64,000 bases of DNA, taken from the NCBI GenBank assembly GCA_033032175.1, contig CM065326.1, positions 10,496,001-10,560,000 on the forward strand, given 5' to 3'. Position 1 is the first letter of the stretch; each line of letters starts with the position of its first letter. The notes beneath the pieces are model-generated. The model had not been told where the DNA came from, ran no database searches, and saw only the letters and a list, made by a program, of their open reading frames with translations. The position numbers were made by a program, and so were the translations under genes. The stretch comes from Saturnia japonica. Its lineage: Eukaryota > Arthropoda > Insecta > Lepidoptera > Saturniidae. Positions 45,501 to 56,665 of the stretch are shown piece by piece.

Positions 45501-47290
45501 CCACCATCTGCCACTTTGATTACATCGTCACTTACAATCACGTGTGGATGTAGTCAGGTTTTAGCCTACAAATTGTATAAAATAGCAAAATTTGAGAATA
45601 CTATGTTTTTGGAGGTAATCTCCGGAAATATAGATTCGATTTAAAAATTTCTTTGACTAATTGACTAATATATAATTCTCTGAGTCTTCTATACTATATT
45701 TTATTATTGTTCAATTGTATATTATAATTTTCCCATACAAAGTCGCGCGAGTGGTTGCTAGTAATAATAACATTTAAAAAAATGAATAAAAACTGTTTTA
45801 AAACAAGCTTTCGGTTTTACTAAATCGACAATAATAAATTTATGCAAGGCCTGTGCCGAATGTTATTTAAATAGGTAAATAAGTTATACTTAATATTCTG
45901 TTACGGCAATAATTTTAAAAGCTAATTGTAACGCGTAAGAAATTTTGTTTTGTTAAAATTCCCTTTTTATTTAAGCTTTATGCTTTTAAAATAAATTGAT
46001 GTGAGAGTTATATTCACTTATATATGTATAACATTGAGTACATACAGCCCTTACATAAAATCACCATTTTAATTTTAGTACAACTGAAATATTTATTAAA
46101 AGGTTGTTTTTATAATGTTTTTTAAATAAATGTTCTTTTCGTTTTTTTTTCTCAGCAAACCCTTTCATTTGAAACCCATATCATGGAGGTGCATAAAAAT
46201 AACTGGTCCGCCATCTTTGGGAGTTCGCCATATTGGATTTAGAATGACTTCACTTAGCTAACCCAATGATATTTTATAAGTAGATACGGTATTGATGCTC
46301 TTTATATGCTATCGTGAATGGTGGGCAATTGTCTTCAGTTCACTTTCGACTTGATACCGGCGTGAGCAAGAAGTAACTTTTGTCCTTTTTTGACAACGGA
46401 GTTTCTGCCTTACGCTATGATTTCCTATCTCTTTTGTTTCAACATGCTGATAACAAAATTTATACCGTGTTCAAATTACCTTTAGTAAGAGTATTATAAT
46501 GCTTCTATTTATAAAACGTAATTGAGCTAATCATGCATTGTCATCCATAATGTATATGCAAAATTTCAGCTCAATCAGTTGGGGATAACTCTTTCAAAAT
46601 TCAGTTGCAAGATTTGACCCATACTAACAAGGCAAGTTTTATGACAATATTGTAAACAAGAAACTTACATTCTTACATTTTTGGGAATTACTTCTAGACA
46701 TCCATGACTAAAAAAGTTACAGTTTCTGTTATGATAAATTATTTAGGTGTATTTCAAACAATAAGTACTTTAAATTTTTTGCATTATAATTATTAAGACG
46801 TATTTTTATTATAACAATTTAATTGATATTATTTTTTACGTAAATAGTTGTTATTTTCGTCATAACATTAAAATAATTTGAAATGAAATCAAACAAAGAA
46901 ACGATCGAACAAAAACAATTAACATGTAAAACAAAGGGCTTCTAAATATTTTAAACATGTAAATTTTAAATGAATAGCTTTTTATTTATAACAAAAAAGA
47001 TGAAAATTTATTCGATCAAATAATCGTTACGCCAAGCAGTCCACAGCTTTGAGACGTTCAGTTTTAAAGAAAATTAATAATATGTGGCTCTTGTCTGCAG
47101 ACATGACCTTCAGATAAACTGGCTCGTTGCCAAAAATACTCAGAGACTATGCAACCGGCGCTGAGGGTTAGCCCTCGATCAATAACATTCAACTTAGCGC
47201 AGTCGGAACTTATGACAAACTTAAAATTACTTCGATTCTTTAAACTTATTACACTATAGTCTATCTATTCAACACAATTAATACAATTGG
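45501..47290. other. AT-rich region; repeat relative, no gene
   Basis: 46160-46635 shares blocks with 37335-37570 (CATGGAGGTGCATAAAAATA, GACTTCACTTAGCTAACCC, AAATTTCAGCTCAATCAG, CAAGATTTGACCCATACTAA). Nothing else is recognised. Confidence 0.45.
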
Positions 47291-47291
47291 A

Positions 47292-47780
47292 GTGTCTGTT
47301 TGTAATGTTAAAATAACAGTTTTTTACTAAATGCATATGGAAGTCTACACGGTACTTATAACCAAACACAAATTTTAAACATTTTTGTCTGTCGTTTGTT
47401 CTGGGTAATCTCTGAAACGGTTCGACCGATTTTGACGGGACTTTCACTGGCAGATGGTTAAGTTTATAAGCAGTAACTTAGGATTCTTTTATTTTATAAA
47501 AAGAAATAGGGTTCCGCGCAAATAAAAATTATTTCTGCAAAACGACGATTTTGGGGCCCTTAAATGGCTTACGCTGGGTGAATCATAAGGTATTATATCA
47601 AATTAATGCAGTACATAATGGTAAATCTAAAAGAGACCTACAAAAAAGTCACCAATACAAGTCAAGCCTATCTTCTAAGGATCATTTATAAACACCGGGA
47701 GCGGGGGTAGCTCGATTCGCGTGTGTTCCCGATTGACGGGACTCTGTAGTCCAGGCAAGCGCAGACGCGGGTACAGCTAG
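47292..47780 (+). mobile_element. Helitron-like non-autonomous element
   Basis: Begins GTGTCTGTTTGTAATGTTAA and ends GGGTACAGCTAG|T. It is about 490 bp against 385 bp for its relative at 25316-25700; the difference is mainly the central block with CTGAAACGGTTCGACCGATT. No open frame. Confidence 0.6.
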
Positions 47781-47799
47781 TATCATTATAAAACTACAG

Positions 47800-48290
47800 A
47801 GATCGTTTGTTTGAATGCGTTAATCTCCGCAGTACCAGTCAAACTTGAACCGATTTTACCCGACTGCGAAAAAGGAGTGTTATGTTTTTCGACTGTATAT
47901 ATGTATCTCTATTTCGTTTGGACTCTCTGTAACCTAAACGGCTTGATGGATTTTAGTAATAAGAGGTGTAATTGTGGGAATGGCATAGGCTATATAATAT
48001 TTAAGTATGCCGTCTGGGAATCAAACATAAAGCAAAAATAGAAAAAAATATTTGTCGAGTGTTTTTGTTGCAGTCGGAATTTTTGTTGAATTTAGCTTGT
48101 TTGCATTTATAATCTATATTTATTGAAGAAAGTTATAGACTATATAGCTAGAAGCTACCATTTTAAGGAGCGGAGTATAATCATGAATATCATGATATCT
48201 AGGAAGCTGTACGCTAGGCAACGATAGGATATACACGGCCACATTGTAAAGTTGCTCGAATAAATTTAACACGGATGAAACCGTGCTCGT
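47800..48290 (+). repeat. Dispersed Helitron-like repeat
   Basis: Starts GTTTGTTTGAATGCGTTAAT shortly after the previous element and ends TTAACACGGATGAAACCGTG. Both ends are matched by 7375-7460 and 7915-8060. The small frame at 47811-48041 has no motif. Confidence 0.45.
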
Positions 48291-48414
48291 TCATTTAGTT
48301 ATGATTCAAAATTGATATGTATGTTGTGTTACTTTATGCAGACAACTGACACAAACTAATGATATAAAGATTTAGTTATGTCAATCAAAATCTCACGATA
48401 CACAGACGAAACAA

Positions 48415-48745
48415 TGATGGGGACGTAGTAACGTGTACGGATCGGATACCTTGTTGGTCAACATGAGTTCGAGTCCCAACAATTACTCTGAGCTTTCGGT
48501 GAAGGAAACCATCGTGATGAAACCCTAGTATGATGGTAGGGTATTGTCTAATGCCTATCCGGTTAGGTTAGGCTACCACTCTCAAGTTGCAAATCTGTCG
48601 CCAAGCACCAATACGTGTGCCTGCACCACAGTCGCAAATACGTGTGTTCTGGCAGCCGCACATGAGAGCTAGTTTCCCACTAAGGCCATCTTGGTGCACA
48701 TCGTCATTAAGCATCAGGTGGCCAAACATCAAAACTATACAAGAA
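48415..48745 (+). mobile_element. SINE (family A)
   Basis: The tRNA-like head is GATGGGGACGTAGTAACGTG with the B-box-like ATGAGTTCGAGTCCCAAC. The body is GAGCTTTCGGTGAAGGAAAC, CATCGTGATGAAACC, then CCACTCTCAAGTTGCAAATC and CTAGTTTCCCACTAAGGCCA, and the tail CATCGTCATTAAGCATCAGG. The four other copies in the window share the same order. Pol III promoter boxes plus a conserved unrelated body define a SINE. No poly(A) is obvious at its end. Confidence 0.7.
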
Positions 48746-50302
48746 TAAAAAGACGTGTGCGGTCGGGGGAAGTTACTAAAAAATATAATAGATAAAATAT
48801 TATTAAAAAAATCTAATATGTGCCTAATTTCATAAACAATACATCGATGCAAGTTTCATACATATATACCATACAAAATCACTGATAAACCATTGGATTA
48901 CTGAACGCGTCCCTATTTCGCGAGAACACACTTCAGAGCCGCGCCCGAAGTGCACTGCTTTGTAATTTAGCGGCTGCCTGAAGAAGAGTTTTAAAACCGG
49001 ATGCGCACAATAATCGTTAAAATATAGTTGTCGTATATACAAACTTTTTTAATATTGCAAATTGGCTGAAGGTCTACCTTATCGAGGTCACTAAGGAAAA
49101 TACCGACAACTGCGTCCAACGGTGGTGTACGTCCCTTGTAATCTATCCTCCTTCCAAGAAATTTGAAAGGCACCGCTTCAATAACTGTGGTAACACATTG
49201 CCCACACATTGCACATTGCAAAAACATCATATATCTACTGTAGAAATGCGTAACATTGTCTAGGTTTTACACTTTTTGAAGAATAAAACGAAAACCTACA
49301 AATTATTTTAAACTTTCCGTAGCTATAAGTGTTCACCAAAGACAGCTGTTTTGACTGTGTATATTATTTCCCAAAAGTTCATAATTACTATAAAGACATA
49401 ATTATTTTAAACGTTAGGCAAATTTGTGTTCCAAAACTACGACTTTGCCTACGTCCGTAACATTGAGTAAAATGGTATGATTGTATTGTTTCTTACAATA
49501 AAAGAAGCCTTATTGTCAATTACATACACACTATTTTCGAATAACTGTCATTAATGACTTTAAATACCATTTACCTTGCTAGACATGTTGCATCTAGAAT
49601 GTATTTTATTCTCATACATATACCCATTCAAGCATAGGGCTGCCATTTCACGTTAATCAAGTAGTATTAAAATATTGTAAATGTTAAAAAGTGAGAAAAT
49701 TGTGCATTACAGTATTCCTGTACCTAATGTAAGTAGAATAAGTAAACAAGTTTTGAAAATGAACAACTACATCCAATTATATTATAATATAATTTGTATT
49801 AAAAAATTGATATCCCTAACGTAGGCAATGTTAGGCACAAGAAAATAGAAATCGAGTGTTAACTTCCCTAAATACATTTTTCTTTTAAAAAATCCCCGTA
49901 ATAATCATTATAGTTAGTAAATTCAAAACTAAACATAAAACAATATACTAACAGGCGAGAAAATTAGAGTATTTCTTAACTTACTGAAAATGTTTTGAAC
50001 GCAATCACAACACCGCCTCTCCCACGATCAGCGGCGGCCTTACCCATTATGAGACTCCGGGCGGCAGGTCTTTGTGAGTCCTTTTGTTCTACGGAAAAGT
50101 ACCTATGTGATGCGAAAGTAGGTCTGGTTGTTTGGTAGGTATACGTTATGTTTGACGAGAAATGCTAAAGTTATACAAATAAATAAAATTTGAGTTTTCA
50201 AATATTTTACGTACATTGAAAGATTTACAAAATTAACAAATACAGAGATGATAAAATTGTAAATTGATGTCTGCGGCTTTTACTAAGACTAAAATCTTTA
50301 AT
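48746..50302. other. Anonymous region, no gene seen
   Basis: AT-rich, with a more mixed stretch at about 48890-49200. The frames at 48830-49230 (minus) have no recognisable motif and are interrupted. Nothing here is supported as a feature. Confidence 0.4.
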
Positions 50303-50718
50303 TTAAGAACAATAATCTAACGAATGAGCTACGTCATTTTCGATTGAAAGAATAGCAAGTGCTGAAAGCCGATCCTGTGTCATCGAATTCCTTAAATATG
50401 TTTTAATAATTTTAATCCTCGAAAAACTCCTTTCAGCAGACGCAACCGTAATAGGTGTGGTGGCAATAATTCTCGGAACTATTTCGATAGTGGGGTGAAC
50501 TTCAGTTATTTTTTTTTTATTATGTATTTCAGCACCGAGATAATGTCATCGTTTCCTTGATACACACGGATGAACATATTCAGTTGTTCGTACAATTCAT
50601 GTCCATCAATATCACATGATTCTCCTAATGTCATAGATATTTGCAAGTCGCTGCATTGCTTCGAAAGTTCACTATCACTAATTTCCTTTAATCTTTTTAT
50701 TATTATTATTATTAACAC
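50303..50718 (-). pseudogene. hAT-type transposase C-terminus (dimerisation domain), frameshifted
   Basis: The minus strand reads RLKEISDSELSKQCSDLQIS, ELYEQLNMFIRVYQGNDDII and then, after a one-base change in an A run (T run at 50506-50516), EVHPTIEIVPRIIATTPITV and ASAERSFSRIKIIKTYLRNS followed by MTQDRLSALAILSIENDVA and a TAA at 50305. The block P.TVASAERSFS.LK.IK.YLR..M...RL..LA.LSIE is the hAT C-terminal dimerisation domain, of the type found in ZMYM- or P52rIPK-like elements. Only this end of the transposase is present. Another repeat begins at about 50719. Confidence 0.85.
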
Positions 50719-50984
50719 GCTTTTATTAACTTCACCTGTATGTATGTATGTATGTAACCGACCCCTTTGAGCTCGATTTTGTCCTACTTTGAATGATCAG
50801 ATTTAATTCAAACTTTGCACACTTGTCAAAAGTCGATGACAATGCAATAATCCGATTAAAGCATCCGATTATCCTAATTAGATTCGCCAGGATTAATTAA
50901 TTTCTTTCCCCATTCTTTGCATGCGAGTAAGAGAGATAGAGCTAGTGCGCGAACTACGCACGGGTGCAGTTCCACACTTACTCT
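50719..50984. repeat. Low-complexity and dispersed repeat
   Basis: Contains (ATT)n next to the hAT remnant and (TGTA)n at about 50739-50757, then CCGACCCCTTTGAGCTCGAT and TACTTTGAATGATCAGATTT. This wording is common beside moth repeats. No gene. Confidence 0.4.
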
Positions 50985-51195
50985 TTCGGGCATGCAAGGT
51001 TGTACAGTTGATCATGCAGTCATTTATTTGGGTCCGCGATTGTTTGCTGCTGGACAAGCTTATGTGGCACTTAGTCGTGGAAGATCCTTGGACGGTATAC
51101 GAATTGAAGAACTTGATTGCTCAAAATTAACAGGAAGAACTCTATGTAACAGTGAAGCATTGAATGAAATGATTCGATTACGAGATAAACCATAA
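50985..51195 (+). pseudogene. Helitron (PIF1-type) helicase, C-terminal fragment
   Basis: The frame reads MQGCTVDHAVIYLGPRLFAA, GQAYVALSRGRSLDGIRIEE and LDCSKLTGRTLCNSEALNEM before the stop at 51193. AxGQxYVALSRxRSLxGLxIxxLD is the terminal motif (VI region) of the PIF1 helicase carried by Helitrons. Everything upstream (Rep and most of the helicase) is absent. Non-autonomous Helitron-like elements occur elsewhere in the window, but their relation to this fragment is unknown. Confidence 0.82.
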
Positions 51196-51715
51196 AATCT
51201 ACAATCAGTCACAGAGTGGAAATTCACACTCATCCTCATTCTCAGTGCCGCCAACAGATTCGCTCCTATGATTATAATATTATGTAAAGTGATTACGGAT
51301 TGAAAATTCCATACTCAAGCATTAATGTGACTGACTGTATATGTAAATAAGGTTGCACCTCTATGTGTCTCGCTGTTTATATTGGCATCATAGATATCTT
51401 TGAATATGTGTTCTTAACCAAGATACAATCGGAACACATTTGTACATATTAAGGGCGGTTGATAGTTAGCAAATCGAACTAAATAATTTATAGTTTAAAA
51501 AATTTAACTAAAAAATGAAAAATAAATAATAGTTTAAAAAAACTTAAAAAAACACGCTTTCATAAAAAATCCGACTAAAAAACAGAAAATAAAATTTAAT
51601 AAATTTGATTAAGTACAGTGTAAAAAAAAATGAATGTACATCATTGTAAAAAAAGCGTTATTATTTCACCTCCTCAGACCAACCCATACACGACTCTAAA
51701 AACTGCAATAATTGC
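51196..51715. other. AT-rich gap
   Basis: No gene. A-rich, with several AAAAAATxxAA runs between 51480 and 51650. May contain the 3' end of the Helitron fragment, but I cannot define a hairpin and CTRR end with confidence. Confidence 0.35.
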
Positions 51716-52626
51716 TAGATTTACGTCGACAGATTTACCAGATGGCCGGAAGTATGGCCAATGTCGGGCATTACCGCAGAAGAGGTAGCCGACACATTCG
51801 TTTCCGGATGGATCTCGCGATATGGCGTTCCACTTGTCATCACAACAGACCAAGGGCGACAATTCGAATCTGCCCTTTTCGCCCATCTAATGAAGATCTA
51901 CGCAACAAAACGTATCCGGACGACAAGCTATCACCCGCAAGCAAATGGAATGGTAGAACGCCTTCACAGGCAATTAAAAGCTGCCCATAAGTGCCATGGG
52001 AGTACATGGAGCAAGGCTCTACCGCTAGTGTTGCTTGGCATACGCACAGCACTTAAAGAAGACTTACAATGTTCTTCTGCAGAACTTCTGTATTGCGAAC
52101 CCCTGCGGTTACCAGGAAAGCTCGTCGTACCAGCAACAATCGATCATGATACTCACATCGAGGACTTCGTAGCCAGACTTCGCTCCAAGATGGCTTGCAG
52201 ACGTCCCACCCCAGCATCACGACACGCTCATCCATCATCATTCATCATCAAAGACCTGCAGACAGCAAGCCATGCGTTCCTGAGGGACGACACAGTGTGG
52301 CGACCCTTACAGCCACCCTACACCGGACCTTACAAAATTTTGGCTCGAAATCCCAAAACTGTAACGCTCGAGGTTGCAGGTAAAAAGCACGAAGTCAGCG
52401 TCGATCGCGTAAAACCAGCTCCCAGGAAGTCGAACAAGATCAACAAGAGTCGACGACAGCTACTTCCACACCAGCACCTGTCATCGCGCCTCCATCCGCT
52501 CCTCTGACTACAAATCGCACGCCATCCAACATTCCGCAACATGACACCGCATCCCCTGCTACATATCCTACAGTCATTACACGCACTGGTCGCAGAGTTA
52601 GGTTCCGTGACATCCTAGATCTATAA
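51716..52626 (+). pseudogene. Ty3/Gypsy integrase C-terminal part, 5' truncated
   Basis: Reading starts just after a TAG at 51713-51715: VDRFTRWPEVWPMSGITAEE, FVSGWISRYGVPLVITTDQG (Asp of the DDE core), YHPQANGMVERLHRQLKAAH (Glu), ALPLVLLGIRTALKEDLQCS, PPYTGPYKILARNPKTVTLE and VSVDRVKPAPRK (the C-terminal SH3-like part). Near 52420 a frame change leads from the apparent stop at 52505 into TTATSTPAPVIAPPSAP and TRTGRRVRFRDILDL, ending at 52626 as these polyproteins do. Protease, RT and RNase H are missing. Confidence 0.88.
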
Positions 52627-52677
52627 ATTTCTTCTAAATTGTTATTTTCCTTTCTCTCGGCTGTAATTTTCTCCGTA

Positions 52678-52895
52678 GGGGGGTGATGTGGCGACTTATC
52701 ACAATAAATAGTTGTTACTTCAGCCACATTCTATTTTGTTTATGATAGACTGGCTGACTTTCAAGTCTTGAAAAAGATAAATAAGACATCTGTCACGGAC
52801 TGACAAGAAGATATATTATTCTGTAATCTGTTACTAGCGACAAAATAAATACAGCAATAATTCAAACGCTGAGCTGCATTTTTAATTAATAGGAT
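52678..52895 (+). mobile_element. Gypsy polypurine tract and 3' LTR (right end uncertain)
   Basis: AGGGGGGTGA directly before TGTGGCGACTTATCACAATA at 52687 has the form of a polypurine tract followed by an LTR starting TG. It stands 60 bp after the end of the Gypsy polyprotein. Without a second LTR the right end cannot be fixed. An end near 52895 is a guess from the change in sequence character. Confidence 0.6.
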
Positions 52896-52973
52896 CCGCT
52901 AAACGATCCTATACCTGCTTTCTTTTGATAACTCGTTTCCTTTTTGAACTAGGTACCGGACTCAAATTTTCTA

Positions 52974-53020
52974 CCGGCTGTTGAGGAGGAGGATTACGGG
53001 GCGATTTTTAAATAAACCAC
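52974..53020. repeat. Left inverted arm flanking the Copia element
   Basis: The 47 bp beginning CCGGCTGTTGAGGAGGAGGA and ending AAATAAACCAC are the reverse complement, with one extra base, of 56761-56806 on the far side of the Copia element. A T-rich 56-bp stretch separates this arm from the LTR. Confidence 0.85.
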
Positions 53021-53076
53021 TTTTTTTCTTTTTTTTTAATGTTTTTTTTTCTTTTATAACATATTTCTTTTCTTAA

Positions 53077-53166
53077 TGTTTGTATCTTAGCAACTCAATA
53101 TACATTTTCTTTTTAATTCATAGACATAGATTTTATAGTAAAGGAGATGCGCATTGTTATTCAACA
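53077..53166 (-). repeat. Copia 3' LTR (90 bp) with adjoining polypurine tract
   Basis: Reads TGTTGAATAACAATGCGCAT and ends GATACAAACA on the minus strand. Immediately upstream (53167-53176) is TGAGGGAGAG, a suitable polypurine tract. The polyprotein stop codon TAA (53159-53157) lies inside the LTR. Confidence 0.85.
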
Positions 53167-53396
53167 CTCTCCCTCAATGCACATCTCATACCTAATCTAA
53201 ACATAAACTTACAAAATTGAATTTTAGTAAGAGACTTTGTTAGAACATCTGCTAATTGGTATTTAGTATTCACATAAATAACATTGATTAACCCTTCTTC
53301 AATTTTTTGCTTTACAAAATTATACTTAATGTCCATATCGACCACATGCGTCCAATATCTCGTATCGGACTTCAGGTAGTTTTTAAAGGGGAACAA
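53157..53396 (-). pseudogene. Copia polyprotein, RNase H C-terminus
   Basis: HVVDMDIKYNFVKQKIEEGL, INVIYVNTKYQLADVLTKSL and FCKFMFRLGMRCALRESVE. In Copia elements the last part of RNase H reads KHID...H.(I/V).E..V..G.I....V.T..Q.AD..TK.L, so the ADVLTKSL match is clear. The upstream boundary with the intervening foreign segment is near 53396. The sequence ends on a TAA that lies inside the LTR. Confidence 0.85.
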
Positions 53397-53750
53397 AAAA
53401 AATAACTTTTTTATTTTATGATGTATTGAGATACTGAAAATCGAAGTTTATTAATTTTGTGTACATTTTCGATTAATAAATATATAATTTTTTTAATTCA
53501 GTCTAGGAGTCGTTTATGTTAGATATGAGTTATTGCTATGGATTTTTTTTTGCAAATATTGCAGATAGAATTTGTTGTCACTTAAGTTCTAAATAATCAC
53601 AAATAATATTAATTAATCATTTAATAACAGCAACTTATTATTATATTATAAGCAAGTAATTAAATCACAATAATCAGTAAAAATATCTTTTTGTTATAAT
53701 TAAGTGTAGTCAGTCTCAAGATGAATAATTCAGCCTTCAGTTTACTTATT

Positions 53751-54075
53751 TTAATTATGTGGTAAACCTTCATAAAATGCGTGACAGTCTACCGGAATGA
53801 CACTCTTCAATTCTTGCAAGCGTTTAAATTTTATATCTGTAATGGGAAGCTTATTATGATGAAGTTGTTTATATTGTGTTACGATGGGAATTTTGGTGAC
53901 TCGCTGAGGCAAACATTGCCAATCACCATAGTGGTTAGTTTTATAATGTATCTGACCCTCTGGAACATACATCAGTGCTCTTATATCCGTCACCTTTGTA
54001 TCTCCTGGCTTTCTCCCAGACCTGATGGAATTATAACGCCAAGTAGACGTATCTTTAGTTTAAAGTATTAGAACT
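53751..54075 (-). pseudogene. Foreign coding fragment inside the Copia element
   Basis: On the minus strand, WRYNSIRSGRKPGDTKVTDI, ALMYVPEGQIHYKTNHYGDW, CLPQRVTKIPIVTQYKQLHH and NKLPITDIKFKRLQELKSVI followed by a short end to TAA at 53753. It does not resemble any Copia domain. The pattern DP/T.V.DIRAL.Y.P.G...Y.......W..LP.R and LPI...K...L..L..V.P...H.FY..L resembles the C-terminal end of an abundant insect repeat-associated protein (I suspect the DUF7869 type, from memory). No function is assigned. Confidence 0.55.
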
Positions 54076-54084
54076 TTAAACTCT

Positions 54085-54222
54085 TCTTTTATTGCATTTT
54101 TCCATTCTTGTCTGTCTTTTCTATATTCTTTTTCCTCATAACATGATGGAATATCTTCTTGGCTTGTCATCAATGCATACAAAACTTCATCACTGTCATT
54201 ACTTAAATCCATAATATATTTT
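54085..54222 (-). pseudogene. Copia polyprotein, start of reverse transcriptase
   Basis: The minus strand reads YIMDLSNDSDEVLYALMTSQ, EDIPSCYEEKEYRKDRQEWK and NAIKEE. In Copia elements a segment ending P..Y.EA.....W..A...E stands at the beginning of the reverse transcriptase. After this point the RT sequence is lost and the foreign fragment begins. Confidence 0.75.
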
Positions 54223-55667
54223 TCATGCCAATTCGGTTTCTGTATTTTTCTTTTCCCTCTTGTTCATCTTTACTTTGTATAACTTCATCCACCTGATGTT
54301 TGTTTCCTTTGTAGGTATATATTTAGTATCGCTTGTCATTATATCCTTTTGCTCTTCTCTCCTTTTTTGTATTGCTTCTTCAATTATCTTTTGTTCATCT
54401 TTTTGACTTCCTTCTTCTTTATTTTCTACATGTAAGTATGGTAAGTATATATTTTCATTATACCTTTCATCAAATATAACATTTCTTGCATGTACTACTT
54501 TACTTGTTTCCGGGTCAAATAATTTATATCCCGATGTACTATATACAATCATGATCATTTTCTTTCCCGTGTTATCCAATTTTCGTCTCAATTCCCTAGG
54601 TACATGGTTATATGCGATACAACCAAAAACGCGCATGGTTGACACATCAGGTTTTCTGCCTGTCCTTAATTCACTTGCCGTTAACTCTCTCCCTGCTGAT
54701 GGACTTCTATTTGTTACATAAGCTGAATATAAAACAGCATCAGCCCAAAACTCTTTTTCTAACTTTGATTCCAACAGGATTGTTCTCGCCTTCTCCATAA
54801 GTGTGCGATTAATTCTCTCCGCAACTCCATTCATTTGCGGATTATAAGGTACTGTATATTGTAGTGATATTCCTTCTTGTGCACAAAAATATTGAAAATC
54901 ATTAGTGACGTATTCCCCGCCGTTATCTGAACGCAGTTTTAGCAGATTTGTGTTAAAATGTTTGGTGACATAATAAAAATAATTTTGAAATTTCTCAAAT
55001 ACTTCGGATTTTTGTTTAATAAGGTATACAATTACAAAATCAGTATAATCATCGATAAAAGTCAAGAAATATTTATAACCGTCTCTACTGGTTGGAGATA
55101 TAGGTCCACATACATCCGTGTGTACTATTTCAAGTGGCTGTTTAGCTCTATATCCTATCTTACTATACGGTTGTCGTATCATTTTACCTAGCAGACATGG
55201 TTCACATAATGTATTTTCTATATTACTATTTCTTAAGTCATTTAAACCATTTACCATATTTGTTTTTACCAGCCGATTAATATTATACATTCCTAAATGA
55301 CCAAACCTTCTATGCCACAAACTAGCTTTCTCATTAAATTCTTTGTTTACATAGTTGCAATTTTGTTGGTTGATGCTTGTTTTAGTAGTATACAAATTAC
55401 CTTCTAAGTTGCCTATCATTATCATGTTATCATATCTATTATAAATTCTAACCTTACCGTGTGTGAATGTCGCTTTATATCCACTTAAATTAATTTTAGA
55501 TACGGATATTAAATTTTTCCTTAATTCGGGAACAAAATAAACATTTTTAATAGTACATGGATATGCTTTTTTACCTACATAACCTATTACCTGTATATTT
55601 CCAATACCTATCGCTTGTAAAGTTACACCATTTTTAGCAGCTGCAATATATTTAGGTTGCTTAAGCT
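54223..55667 (-). pseudogene. Copia polyprotein, integrase
   Basis: After a frame change near 55667 the minus strand reads IAAAKNGVTLQAIGIGNIQV, VYFVPELRKNLISVSKINLS, then LWHRRFGHLG (the H of the HHCC zinc finger), CEPCLLGKM (the two Cys), PLEIVHTDVCGPISPTSRDG (first catalytic Asp), KLRSDNGGEYVTNDFQYFCA (second Asp), YNPQMNGVAERINRTLMEKA (Glu) and the GKKP-like region FGCIAYNHVPRELRRKLDN. All integrase landmarks are present in one open frame of 400 codons at 54223-55425. This is the best preserved part of the element. Confidence 0.93.
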
Positions 55668-56054
55668 CTAGTCTGTAAAATAATCTTTCGTGTTTACTAA
55701 ATGATCAGAGCATCCAGAGTCTACACACCACAACAAACTGTCCATCTTTTGTTTACAATTATTAGCTACATCTTCACCCATAAAACAGTCACTCCTATCT
55801 ATATTAAAAACTTGATGATCTCTTTCTTGGTTATAGCCTCCACGCTGTTCTCCTTGTCCATAGTATTCACCTCTTCTTTGATACCCACGCCGAACTGAGT
55901 TTATGTCACGTCCTTGTTTGTTGTAATCTAGATTCTTCTCCCGACATTGAAACTTTTTGTGTCCGGGCTTACCACAAGTATAACATAGAAATACATTATT
56001 GATTTTATACTGTGCTGAACTAATATTCTTTTTCTTCTTTTCTTCTTCACCCAT
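55668..56054 (-). pseudogene. Copia gag C-terminus and protease
   Basis: CYTCGKPGHKKFQC is a CCHC zinc knuckle of the gag nucleocapsid. WCVDSGCSDHLVNTKDYFTD has the DSG active-site motif of the aspartic protease (usual Copia form: W..DSGAS.H). The frame stops at 55668 where the following integrase is one frame off. Confidence 0.9.
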
Positions 56055-56574
56055 CAGTCTTTTTTTTTCACAAAATCATACTGCAAATTTTCAACAGTCT
56101 CAAGTGCTGTAACAATTCCTTCATGGCTTTCCGGCATCGATAGTAAAAGATAGTTGACTTTTTCATCCTCTTTTAATTCCGACTCCGCTTCCTTTAAATC
56201 CGTAAATATTGCCTCTAATTTTAATATATGTTCCAACAAAGACAACTTTCATTATATTTTAAATTCGCTAAATTTCTTATTAAAAATAGCTTTGAGCGTA
56301 CGCCTTTTGCTTTAAAATTTAGTTCTAACGATTTTATCATCTCATACGCTGAACCTTTTCTCACGTAATCAAGATGGGTGTCGGACACGGCAGCGATGAT
56401 GAGTGCCTGTGCCCTTGCCTCACCTTTTTTATTTTCATATTCACTTGCATATTTTTCATCCTCAATGGCTTCGTGAATTTCATTCTCTTTTAAAATACTT
56501 TTCAATCGAAATACCCACGTGTTGAAATTTTTACCACCGAATGGTATGATGGGAAAATGCTCACGTTTATACAT
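56054..56574 (-). pseudogene. Copia gag N-terminus, frameshifted
   Basis: ATG at 56574 opens IPFGGKNFNTWVFRLKSILK, DEKYASEYENKKGEARAQAL and RSKLFLIRNLANLKYNESCL. A frame change near 56240 leads to LLEHILKLEAIFTDLKEAES and VNYLLLSMPESHEGIVTALE. W..R....L, A...I...L.D and LL.LP..Y form the usual Copia gag pattern (UBN2/Retrotran_gag family). Start is supported by its distance from the PBS. Confidence 0.88.
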
Positions 56575-56649
56575 ATTTTATTCTTTTGCACATAGCCTAA
56601 CAATACATCAATATAATAATATTAATATAACCATGTTTAATAAAACGAC

Positions 56650-56661
56650 GCTCTGCTGCCA
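56650..56661 (-). promoter_or_regulatory. Copia primer-binding site
   Basis: TGGCAGCAGAGC on the minus strand starts four bases after the 5' LTR. It matches the complement of the 3' end of an insect initiator-methionine tRNA (TGGTAGCAGAGC, from memory) at 11 of 12 positions. Confidence 0.72.
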
Positions 56662-56665
56662 CTAA

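Noticed and set aside
51674..52727. Minus-strand frames opposite the Gypsy integrase
   Set aside because: They overlap the plus-strand frame with clear integrase motifs and have none of their own.
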